Source: Acheta domesticus (lineage: Eukaryota; Arthropoda; Insecta; Orthoptera; Gryllidae). From it: 64,000 bases of DNA. The translations under genes were made by a program, and so were the position numbers. The stretch spans positions 136,972,991-137,036,990 of the forward strand of contig JAHLJT010004567.1 in the NCBI GenBank assembly GCA_031308135.1, in the 5' to 3' direction. This document shows positions 55,821 to 64,000 of the stretch, piece by piece; position 1 is the stretch's first letter; every line of letters starts with the position of its first letter. Under the pieces are notes generated by a model, which saw only the letters and a list, made by a program, of their open reading frames with translations, did not search any database and was not told the origin of the DNA.

Positions 55821-55961
55821 AGGTACGTAGTTATGTATTTATTTATGAATACAGCATGAGAGTTACAGCAAAAATCTTGGTTTCGAATTCCAAGAGTAAA
55901 ATTCAACTTTTTTAATGTGTCCTGCTTTTCTCCCATTCCCATCTGTAACCCTAAAGAAAAG

Positions 55962-56099
55962 TACCGTATGAATCTCGATGAAATGGGCATTAATACACTC
56001 GTGTGAAGTTTACGTTATGCGCTCGTTCCTCTCTCGTATCGTAATATCACACTCGTGTATTAATACCCATCATTACATCATCGTTTCATAATGTACATA
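55962..56099. mobile_element. MITE family 2, copy B
   Basis: The left end GTACCGTATGAATCTCGATG and right end (rc) GTACATTATGAAACGATGATG are inverted for about 45 bp through ATTAATACAC.CGTGTGA. It is the longer relative of 22,643-22,728 and starts directly beside the outer hAT's flank. Confidence 0.8.
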
Positions 56100-56539
56100 C
56101 TATTCTGTTACAATATTACATTTTATGTGAACACTGATTTTAATATTTTTTTTTTTCGTTTTTCTCTATCCCTTTTCTTTTAAACTATTTGTTTCTAGCA
56201 ATTTACAAATTTCCTAATTCCAAGAATTTTTCGATCTTCTTTTCTTCTTCTGTCTGGCGAGTCCAATTATATATTTGTTTCGGACGATTATTGGTTTGTT
56301 TGGGACGATTCATTTCGATACGATTTTGTGAACAAACCATTCTAATTTCCTATAATTTACGTAATCTAAAATTTATTTGCCTGCTTATTTTAGATAAAAT
56401 AAATGCCTGCGAACGTGGCACTCGCAAAAAGACTTCTCCAGGCGCCTTTGGAGTCCGCCGCTTTACCGTGTGCGTGGGAGGGAGCGGCGTGCGCTGGCGT
56501 CCAGCGCCGGAGCTCTTCGGGCCGCGAGGCCACGGTTTT
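56100..56539. other. Unassigned, no gene
   Basis: AT-rich to 56,400, then a short GC-rich stretch with open frames of no recognised identity. Confidence 0.35.
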
Positions 56540-56870
56540 CTTTCTTATTCCCCTCCACAGTACTTCTGAGGAGGGGGAAATTTATTTTCTTGAGTGAAAT
56601 GTAGTGCACTGCTGCCTTGCGGCTTAAGCAGTTGAGACGGAGGGCTTTGCTTAATAATTAAACCAAGATTAACTAAAACTTACTTAATTTTTGCTTAATT
56701 TATTCTAATCTATCTATTTTATCTAATTTATTAGTTATAGACGTTGCACTTTGGCATACTAAACTTTAACAAATTTTTATTATTTTTCTTTATCCTAAGT
56801 AATATTTTGTTTCGTCTAGGTAAATTTGCCCTTTTATTTGTTTTCATTCACGTGTCACTCATTCTTGTTT
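56540..56870 (+). mobile_element. Retroposon family Y, copy 2
   Basis: CAGTACTTCTGAGGAGGGGG, GCGGCTTAAGCAGTTGAG, ACGTTGCACTTTGGCATACT and TTTTCATTCACG are shared with copies 1 and 3. The 3' end lacks the AATC tail seen in copy 1. Confidence 0.7.
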
Positions 56871-57478
56871 CTTTATATGCATTCGCGTTCCCCGCGCGTC
56901 CCACGGCCGATGGCGAATCTTCCCCGCCGCGTTCAGCTGCTTTTTTTTTCATTTCAAATCATTTATTTTTGTTTGAACTTACATCGTTCAGCCTTTCGGC
57001 TCTACAGATAATTGGTGACTTATACTAACCTTAAAAAGTGTGAGTGGGGAAACTCATTGAGCACCGCCAGAACATCACTAGAGATGATTTTAATTGCTGA
57101 AGTTATTTATTACTATTCAAAGATGGAAAAGCAGTTTAAGAATGAATGAAGGGGATATCTGCTTTTTATTCGCAGGAAGGGAGGGTTATCTATGCCAAGG
57201 TTGTAAAGGATGGTCCGGTTATGTTAGGTAGTTGGAAGAAGAAATTGTGGGATATGTGAATGATTTGCTCTTTTGTTGGTTTTAGGTTAAAATCTGGATG
57301 GAGGGTTGAGTTTCTGACAAACCATGGAGCTTTGGTTGCAATGCGGAGGATTCTGTTTTCGAAACTTGGATCGTGATTATGTGGGATGACACCAGATCGG
57401 GCATGCGTAAAAAAGGAGTGGTCGGAGAATGGATTTGTATAGGAGCACTGTATTTTCGGGTTGAGACTACGTACTTTT
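56871..57478. other. Unassigned, no gene
   Basis: Nothing recognised; the 119-codon minus frame at 57,190-57,549 has no known motif and runs into a MITE. Confidence 0.4.
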
Positions 57479-58017
57479 AAGCCCGATATACACGATACAG
57501 TTTTCATGCATATTATCATAGTTTCTGTACAAAAACTCCAAGATCCCAAACTAGAAGTATAAAAGCCAAAAGTCGCGCATACACGGTCTGTACGTTTTCT
57601 GCACGAATCGCCACAAGCTGCCGCTGGAGGGTCTAACTGAATTGCGCCGTCCGAGTACTTTCAATGGTGGTATTTCTGTGCGTACTTGCTGGCTGTGATC
57701 TTTATTTAGTGTTAATTAACCACGAGGAGCATAGAGAATAAAAATAGGAAGGCAGGAATTGGGAAAAAGGAAGTTATATTACTTCACACAATCGCACCTT
57801 GATACACCTAACCACAAATAAATCGAAATAACCACAAAAAATCGAAATGGCCGATTACCGTTAATGAACGATTCTGCCGGTGAGAGGCGTTTGAGTCAAA
57901 CTGTAGGCTTTCTGCATGAAAAATTATGAACATGCTCATGCAAAAAATGTGCATTCTGGACTGCACGTTTTCTGTACGTCCAATCTGTACGAAAACTGTA
58001 CCGTGTATATCGGACTT
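57479..58017. mobile_element. MITE of about 540 bp with TIRs and subterminal repeats
   Basis: The left AAGCCCGATATACACGATAC and right (rc) AAGTCCGATATACACGGTAC ends pair for about 26 bp to ACAGTTTTC. Variants of ACGTTTTCTGYACG recur inside both ends (57,590, 57,962, 57,971). A 3-bp TTT flank is possible, but the TSD is not decisive. No transposase. Confidence 0.8.
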
Positions 58018-58246
58018 TGCTGTTTATATTCGGCTGCCTGTGCTTGCTGCGAGGCCACGGCCATGCCGCAGGCCCACCCACGTCCATGCCCAGGCTGCCC
58101 GGCGCGCGCTCAAGTGGACGCAGGAAGTGTGGAGCCGAGCCCAGGCGCTTGCATCGGACGGCAAGTTCATCGACGCGATGGATAAAGAAGAAAGAAAGAG
58201 CGCTTTTCAACCACGTTCTAAAACTCTGAATACTTTTGGATAAATG
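58018..58246 (+). other. Short coding-like stretch, unidentified
   Basis: One frame at about 58,107-58,243 reads ALKWTQEVWSRAQALA then SDGKFIDAMDKEERKS before a stop at 58,241. Its composition looks more protein-like than the surrounding frames, and a pyrimidine-rich TGCCGCAG lies upstream at about 58,064 as a conceivable splice acceptor. I do not recognise the protein. It could be an exon, a processed pseudogene fragment or chance. Confidence 0.25.
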
Positions 58247-58604
58247 AACAAGACAAATTTTCACCTGAGAAGGAAATCGCAGAGAGAAATAGAGGGTTCC
58301 CTTCAGGACCACGATTGGAAACTAATATTGATAATAGAGAAAGTTTTAAATAGAGAAACCTCAAATGCAGTATTAAAGAAAAGTAATTGTGTCCCACTGT
58401 TCTTAATTATGAGTTATTAATATGAAAGTTTCATTTCGACATTTTTGACGAGATACTTCTAATTATATATAAAACAAGTAAAGAAAAATAAGTTAGCAAA
58501 GTTAACAACTTTTTGGAGGTGACAACATCGATCGCCGATTGTAGATGCAGATTTAATGAAGGTTATGGTGACATGATGGAAATGCGTTTTTTAAAATTAT
58601 TTTT
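58247..58604. other. Unassigned
   Basis: Nothing recognised. Confidence 0.3.
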
Positions 58605-58930
58605 ATATATTTCCCTTCCCCTCCCCTTCTCCCTCCCCTCCATCCTTTCCTTTGAGGAGGCGGGAATTTGTTTTCTTAATTGGTGTTCAATTTAACTTGC
58701 GGCTTAAGCTGCTAAGAGGGAGAAATTTTCTTAATGATCAACTAAAACTAACTTAATTTTATCTTAAATCTAATTTATCAGTTATTAATGTAGCTCTTTG
58801 GCATACCTAACTTTAGCAAAATGTTATTATTTTTTTCTTAATTCTAAGTGACATTTTGTTTTGGCTCCGTCTTGGTACATTTTTCTTTTTATTTATTTAT
58901 TTTCATTCACGCATCGTTCATTCGTGTGGA
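58605..58930 (+). mobile_element. Retroposon family Y, copy 3
   Basis: The order of blocks matches copy 2: TTTGAGGAGGCGGGAATTTG, TGCGGCTTAAGCTGC, CTTTGGCATACCTAACTTTA, TTTTCATTCACGCATC. A shorter 5' side is preceded by a CCCTCCCC-rich stretch. Confidence 0.7.
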
Positions 58931-60884
58931 ACTACGTGTTTCTACTGGACTTGCGGTTATCTGGTATTGGCCATCTAAACAGTGGGCCCTATGTACAATC
59001 CCTCCTTCGAAAGGGATTGTACTCCTCTGGAGAAACGAGAAATCAACATTGTAAACAAAATATACTACCCCTGTATTTTTGGTACAAAGCTCTTTCACAT
59101 TGTGATTTGGGCGCGGAAGAAAAAGGCAAATTGCTTTGTTCCCTATCATGTAATTAAAAGATTAACTCATTTCTTTATAGGCGCCTAGACAATCGGAGTA
59201 TTATTTCTCCGTACGACGCGATCTACTCGCATCCTCTTGCAAATGGCTCTGCCGCCCCTGGAGCCACAGGGCGCATGCGGGCGTTCGTGAAACTGGAAGA
59301 GTGGAAATGAAGCGTGTTAATCGTGGCAAGAAAATTGTTCGCATTCAGGGAAAGAGGCGGCTGTTTGGTATATCACACAAGAAGAGTACACTCTATGAAA
59401 GAACTTCTTATAATATATTCATGAGATTGGTTGTAACCCATACATTAACACACTCTGTCCTTATAAAGAAAAATGCTTAAAAAGAAAGACACTACTCGAT
59501 CCCATGAGTTTACACTAAGCCATGTCGAAAGACCGTTTTACACAGTCGTTATTTCATCATTTATCGTCGGTACAGAAAAGTGACGGACCAGACGGGATGT
59601 GATTTTTCCAGAAAATTGACGCATGCTTCATATTTCGCAACAGATTTCCTTTAGTGTGACTACCGCGCTCCTGGAGTTACTTTTCGGATCTCTCTGGGTT
59701 GCTACGCATATGGTGCGATCTGTTTCATTTGAACAGTTTCAAGAGCGTTCTGTTATGTTGAATTGTAATGAATTGTAATGTGAAGTGATTATAATAATAT
59801 TTATTTCCTGCTGCAGCAGGTAGTCTGTTCCAGTCGATTATTGTCCGATTGGCAAAAGTGTATTTACCTACATCGGTTTTTTGATTCCTATATTTAATTT
59901 TATATGGTCTCCCCTTCCGAATATTGAGGGTGTCCTATCCTAGTTAGAATGTCGCTTAATTCTTTACATCCAGTGTGCGCTTTTACAGGCTATCTTTCGA
60001 TGTTTCCCAAGGAGTTCCCACATCTGAGTTTGATCATTGTTTTTTCCTACAAATTCCATCGATTCTTATTGTAATGAAAAATTCTGTTGCGAGAAATAAA
60101 ATATGTACTGTGTTCTAATGTCCTCTCGTTCAATGGTCAGTCTTAAAATACCTAATTTAACTTGTTGCTATAGATTCAACTGTTTCACATTCAGCGCTTT
60201 GTGCGGCGTCCAAAGAAATATTTTCATCACAATTGCTAGAAGAAAAAGAAATGGCTGTGAAAAAGCCTCGTTCTCATTCATCCAACTTCTATACCGAAAC
60301 AGTAGCGCGTGCAAATGCCCGTCCCTTTTCCATCCATTTTCTGTACAGGAAAATGATTGTTTATTGTTGATTTGGCCATAAAACAGTGAAAATTGTATAT
60401 GACGTATGGGGGAGAGGATTCTCTGTGCACATTTTCTTGAGGTCCAGAATGAAAAAAAGAAGCCCGAGATTAGTAACTAGACATTTTCTTTCCCGAGTTA
60501 TAGAAAACATAATTGCAACGGTAAACGAACTGATGATTTCATTTTACTACATTGCTAACAAAATAGTAACTAACTACTACCACTACTCTACTCCTACTCC
60601 TACCACTAACAGCAACATAACGTGCGCACAGTGAAGCTACATTTACGTCCAGAAGCAAAACAAGGGGCCATCTCAGCATTTTCTCAATGGATAAGGGAAA
60701 CTGGACAAAAACCTGATCGAGATGGGGGTCGTTGTCCCAGAAGCGGAAGTAAATTACTTGTTACAGGCGTATTAATTTTTTTTTTAATTTATACAATACA
60801 AATTCAATACAAACGATGAAAAAATGACGGCGTAAAATGGGCTGAAGGCAAGAAGATCCCCACTGTCCTCGCAACAACTTGCTG
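58931..60884. other. Unassigned, no gene
   Basis: No recognised gene. 59,757-59,950 (ATTGTAATGAATTGTAATG repeat, then CCTGCTGCAGCAGG at 59,807, a perfect 14-bp palindrome) may be another retroposon end, but I could not place it. Confidence 0.4.
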
Positions 60885-61130
60885 CTCCGACGGAGTATCC
60901 TCGCGTCCGCACGGCCTTTCGGGCCCCGCCCTTCTCAGCCCAACGCTAATTATAGGCGGCACGCCCTTCCCCGCCCCCGCGCGCCCGCCCTCTGGGGACA
61001 TCTGGGGGCGGGGCCCTTCCTTGCCACCGCCCCCGCCCCTCATAAAGTAAACAACGCACAGCCGATTGGCGGACGAGCAGGCGCTGAGTGAATCGATTGA
61101 GCGAGGGAACCGAGCATTTAGTGCGACAGT
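60885..61130 (+). promoter_or_regulatory. CpG-rich patch with GC boxes, possible promoter
   Basis: It contains several CCCCGCCC/GGGGCGGGGC boxes (60,976, 61,009 and 61,027 areas), an inverted CCAAT (GATTGG at about 61,062) and CATAAAGTAAAC. No transcript or coding exon is visible downstream, so function is unproven. It could equally be one more GC-rich patch of the kind common in this window. Confidence 0.25.
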
Positions 61131-61239
61131 CGCATTTCACGAAGATCCTTCCGTGTAGAGGTCTGTGCTTGTAAATCATTACCACGTGTTCTAATAATTT
61201 TGTTCTATTCTGTGCTGTATGCTTTAGTAGTTATTGTTT

Positions 61240-61400
61240 TGTTAAGAACACGTCCCTTTAAAATTATAGACAGCAGACAATCTTGAAATATTTTATTTTA
61301 TAAAAATTTAATTTAATGTTACACCTATTTTTTCAAGTCTTCAACGACATTTCGGGAGCTTTTGCGCCCCTATCTTCAGGTCTAATGACGAAATATGTTC
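61240..61400 (+). repeat. Copy of the 18.83-kb repeat, left half
   Basis: AAGAACACGTCCCTTTAAAA, ATCTTGAAATATTTTATT and CGACATTTCGGGAGCTTTTG follow the 18,830 copy closely. On the minus strand it again shows CTGAAGATAGGG then CCCGAAATGTCG. The right inverted end is missing. Confidence 0.7.
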
Positions 61401-62264
61401 TGATAGTGTAATAATGTTCTGATAGTTCTTTTATTTATTTTATTTATTTATTTAAATGCAAAAACAGTTAACAACGGTATGTGACTTACGGGGGAGAAGT
61501 ACAATCTGTGAACGTTAAAGTAACTTCATTATTTGTGCACGTCTTCTGAATTTCAGTGGGAAATATAGTTATTCAAATTATCGTTTTTCATATTATCGCG
61601 GCAAAAAGTATTATTCTTTCATGAAGAACATGAGGGTCCAGGGCAGGAATTTATAGCTAATTTACCTTTGAAAACATATTTTATTATATAGGAGCGAATA
61701 TTTTGTCAACAAAACTCGAAAAAAACCTCTCTTTTCAATATTCAAAATTCGACTAGAATATGGTTTAGGATAGAGACCACAGAATTATGAAAACGTGCAC
61801 AAAATTCACTTCTCTCCATAGCTCGTCACATGCAGTTTTTAACTGTTTTTGACTTAAATAAATAAATAAAATAAATAAATAAACGTTTTCTTGACCTCCA
61901 AATCTCTTCTCCGCCTTTCGACTACCATGTTGAACTCTGAAAAAAGGCAGCATGCAGTATTGTTACCAAAACTACATTAGTACATTTAGTTCCGATAAAT
62001 ACAAACTATATTAATAGACAAATGAGCTACAGATTTTGGCTTTTATCCCTTGTTGTGTTCCATGTGAAGAAATCGACACTCACTTGGAGAACGATTCTTC
62101 GACGAAAGACGATTATGAACGATTCTTCGACGAAATAACAAAATTTCCTTAACATCCCAGAGAGCTCAAGAAAACGACTGCAGAATAGTAAAGCTGTTCA
62201 GAAGTAATTCAATAGTAAAAATATTCAGAAGTAAAACAATCGCTGTTTATTACCTTAACTTTCT
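61401..62264. other. Unassigned; weak match to 19.86-20.01 kb
   Basis: No gene. 62,015-62,190 resembles 19,855-20,010. CGATTCTTCGACGAAA occurs twice (62,091 and 62,122) as a small tandem duplication. Confidence 0.4.
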
Positions 62265-62345
62265 CTGCAGCACTTACATACAACATATATACGTATCTAT
62301 ACGATAAAGTAACTAGTGGTGCTACAAAATGGCACAGACTTTTTC
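62265..62345 (+). repeat. Family G end block, solo
   Basis: GCAGCACTTACATACAAC through GTAACTAGTGGTGCTACA and TGGCACAGACTTT matches the terminal block at 6,465-6,545. The rest of the element is absent. Confidence 0.6.
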
Positions 62346-62606
62346 ATTTAGTTTCTGTTCTCTTGAATGGGGTCTGTATTTTGGTTTAGTCCATCCTCTT
62401 CCCAGTTGCTACCTAGCTAATCCAAGGCGCCTAAAACGCGTACCAGATTCTCTCGCTGTCCCTACTGCTTCTCTGTCACCCAACACATCCTGGATTTTCA
62501 GATTTGCAGAACTTGACCAAGCCAGATCAATCAGAGAATATTAATTTCATGTACTGTAGGTGCTATCTTGTGTTTCTAACCATCTGGTACCCCTTGTTTT
62601 ATATAT

Positions 62607-62607
<1 letters not shown>

Positions 62608-62664
<57 letters not shown>

Positions 62665-62672
62665 TAGCGTAT
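62608..62672. repeat. Palindromic (GT)(AT)n(AC) microsatellite
   Basis: TGTGTGTA, about 24 AT units, then TACACACACAC; the tract is self-complementary and cruciform-prone. Confidence 0.95.
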
Positions 62673-62945
62673 CCGTGCGAGAACTCTCGCATGTTAAATC
62701 CCACCCTTTCCCTATCCATTTGTCTATTCTTTCCACAAAGGAGAGGAACTACTAATGTACTTACAGAACATCAAACAAAATAACAACGCAACTGATATTT
62801 CAAACAAATTTTCAATTAAAGTTTATTCAACATTATAGAGAGATGTTCTTGGAACAATTCATACTTCTTTAAAAACAACATTTGAAGATATTTTTCAATC
62901 TTCCATGAGAGTCAGCTTTTCGCTTTCCTTGAAAGTCAAATAATA
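62673..62945 (+). repeat. Direct repeat Z, copy 1
   Basis: It begins CCGTGCGAGAACTCTCGCA, containing the palindrome TGCGAGA-AC-TCTCGCA (62,676-62,691), then TTAA (62,694-62,697). It continues through AATGTACTTACA and CTTGGAACAATTC. It matches 63,650-63,960 in the same orientation, with an offset of about 986 bp. Read in reverse, TTAA followed by the palindrome looks like a piggyBac-type end, by inference. Confidence 0.7.
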
Positions 62946-63649
62946 GAATAGGTTTTTACTCTTGAGAAAGCCAAGTAAAGTAGTGCGAAAATACCGGATC
63001 GGGCAAGAACAGACCTACTCATTGCAATATTATTTAACTTTCATTGATTTGTTATGAAGAACCGAGAGGGTTTTGGAGAGTCAGGGTGCCAGCTTGCTGG
63101 GGTGAGAAAATTGAAAAATTATTTGTATACTAAAAAGTATTGAATTATTTTCTGCGTTCTTACGGACCTCAAGAAAAGCAATTCCGAGCTCAAAAATAAT
63201 CAAACTAATGTTTTAACCTTAGAGTACTAAATACCATTTGTTACCATTAGAAACAATTTAGTAGGCAATGGTAAGCTCACTTCGGTACATGGGAATGTTG
63301 CTCAAACGATGTTTGCATTTTTAAAATCTTAACGAACCGACACCTTGAGTTTAATATTAAATGGTGTTTTATTTACAATATGAGTTTGCAGCTGGGCGTT
63401 AGTGTACATACTTCCAGATACCGCCAACATTTAAATCGTGCGTTTGGACTGCAATCATTGGCAGTTGTCGGGTGACTTGCACTATTCTTTCTATAATTTT
63501 AAATTTAGTTTTTTTAATTTATTCACGTAGTATTGTGGGCTAGCGCGTTTTGATTTTTGTTTTCCATTTATTTCAAGCCATTTTACTTTAGCTATTTTAA
63601 AAAGTTTGTTGTTTGTGTTGTGCCATAGTACAAGTTTTCCCCCATTACA
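62946..63649. other. Unassigned spacer between Z repeats
   Basis: AT-rich, no gene. If the Z copies are the ends of one element, this is its interior, but no coding frame is present. Confidence 0.35.
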
Positions 63650-64000
63650 TCTGCGTACCCGTGCGAGAACTCTCGCATGTTAAACCCCAAACTCATCCCT
63701 ATCCTTCTGTTTTCATTCTAAGAGGGAAAGTCGTTAACGAAACGTGTTTATTTGTTTAAAATCTATAAAGGTAACTTGCAATGTACTAACACAATTACAA
63801 ATAAAATAAAAAACAATGCAATTAATCTGTAAAAGAAATTTTCAGTAAATATTTATTCAATATCATGAAGAATTTGCTTGGAACAATTCCCAACACTTAC
63901 TTAAAGACATTTGAAGTAATTATTCAATATTCTTTGTCAGTTAGGTTTTAGTTTTTCGTGAATGATAACGAAATTTTCATTCGAAAATTTCATTTCATAA
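63650..64000 (+). repeat. Direct repeat Z, copy 2, runs to the window edge
   Basis: Palindrome at 63,662-63,677, TTAA at 63,680-63,683, then CCCTATCC, AATGTACTAACA, TTTATTCAA and GCTTGGAACAATTC as in copy 1. The right boundary is outside the window. Confidence 0.65.

Larger units (their letters stand above)
53298..55953 (+). mobile_element. Outer hAT element, internally deleted and split
   Basis: The termini TAGGGTTACCAGACGTCC and (rc) TAGGGTTACAGATGGG are imperfect inverted repeats. The flanking octamers AGAAAAAG and AAGAAAAG resemble an eroded 8-bp TSD. The C-terminal domain of a hAT transposase remains at 55,440-55,820. Without the nested element, only about 0.78 kb of the original is left. 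Confidence 0.7.

Noticed and set aside
1..64000. Prokaryotic features: operons, ribosome binding sites, CRISPR arrays, insertion sequences
   Set aside because: Repeat types, TSDs, SINEs and microsatellites indicate a eukaryotic genome. No array of regular spacers exists; the 20.5-kb minisatellite has no spacers.
1..64000. Endogenous viral genes or toxin genes
   Set aside because: No frame resembled viral replication, capsid, envelope or toxin proteins.

Overview
This window looks like intergenic, transposon-dense nuclear DNA from an arthropod, most likely an insect. The evidence is the AT-rich background with CpG-rich patches, many diverged DNA transposons (Tc1-like, mariner, hAT, piggyBac-like ends, TA-flanked MITEs), tRNA-derived SINEs, an RTE-like non-LTR fragment, (TA)n, (CT)n and (TAA)n microsatellites, and no operons or dense ORFs. 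The species cannot be fixed from sequence alone; a large insect genome would fit. I found no intact host gene. Every long open frame checked is either transposase debris or a product of GC-rich or dinucleotide repeats.

Layout. 0-3 kb holds a full-length but dead Tc1-like element with paired terminal inverted repeats (TIRs), next to a SINE. 3.3-12.3 kb is dominated by a long non-coding modular repeat, here called family G, in both orientations. It carries a nested MITE and a nested SINE with a target-site duplication (TSD). 13-20 kb holds palindrome-bearing non-autonomous elements, a decayed transposase-like frame, a mariner fragment, and a small element with a motif resembling Penelope-type repeats. 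20-31 kb mixes a 63-bp minisatellite, a SINE, a 236-bp foldback, a (CCGCCT)n-like tract, MITEs, a piggyBac-like end and an RTE 3' end. 31-41 kb is mostly featureless AT-rich DNA with a large (GGAGGC)n tract, a SINE interrupted by a hAT-like piece, and a second copy of the 24-kb MITE. 41.7-44.0 kb is a near-identical inverted copy of the family G element at 9-11 kb.

45-50 kb has two SINE types, a hAT-like element with GAATCGATTC subterminal repeats, a TA-flanked MITE with an empty-site paralog 1 kb away, and a near-perfect 110-bp palindrome. 53.3-56.0 kb is the clearest nested structure: an older hAT carrying a transposase C-terminal domain is split by a second hAT with a perfect 8-bp TSD. 56-64 kb holds retroposon copies, a 540-bp MITE, a CpG-rich promoter-like patch, and a direct repeat running to the window edge.

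No feature pair suggests a cooperating gene system. What the window does show is layered insertion history. It also shows at least four unrelated repeat types that each carry short perfect or near-perfect palindromes, usually with a 2-3 bp spacer, near likely element ends. All assignments rest on by-eye comparison, so copy boundaries are approximate except where TSDs or TIRs define them.
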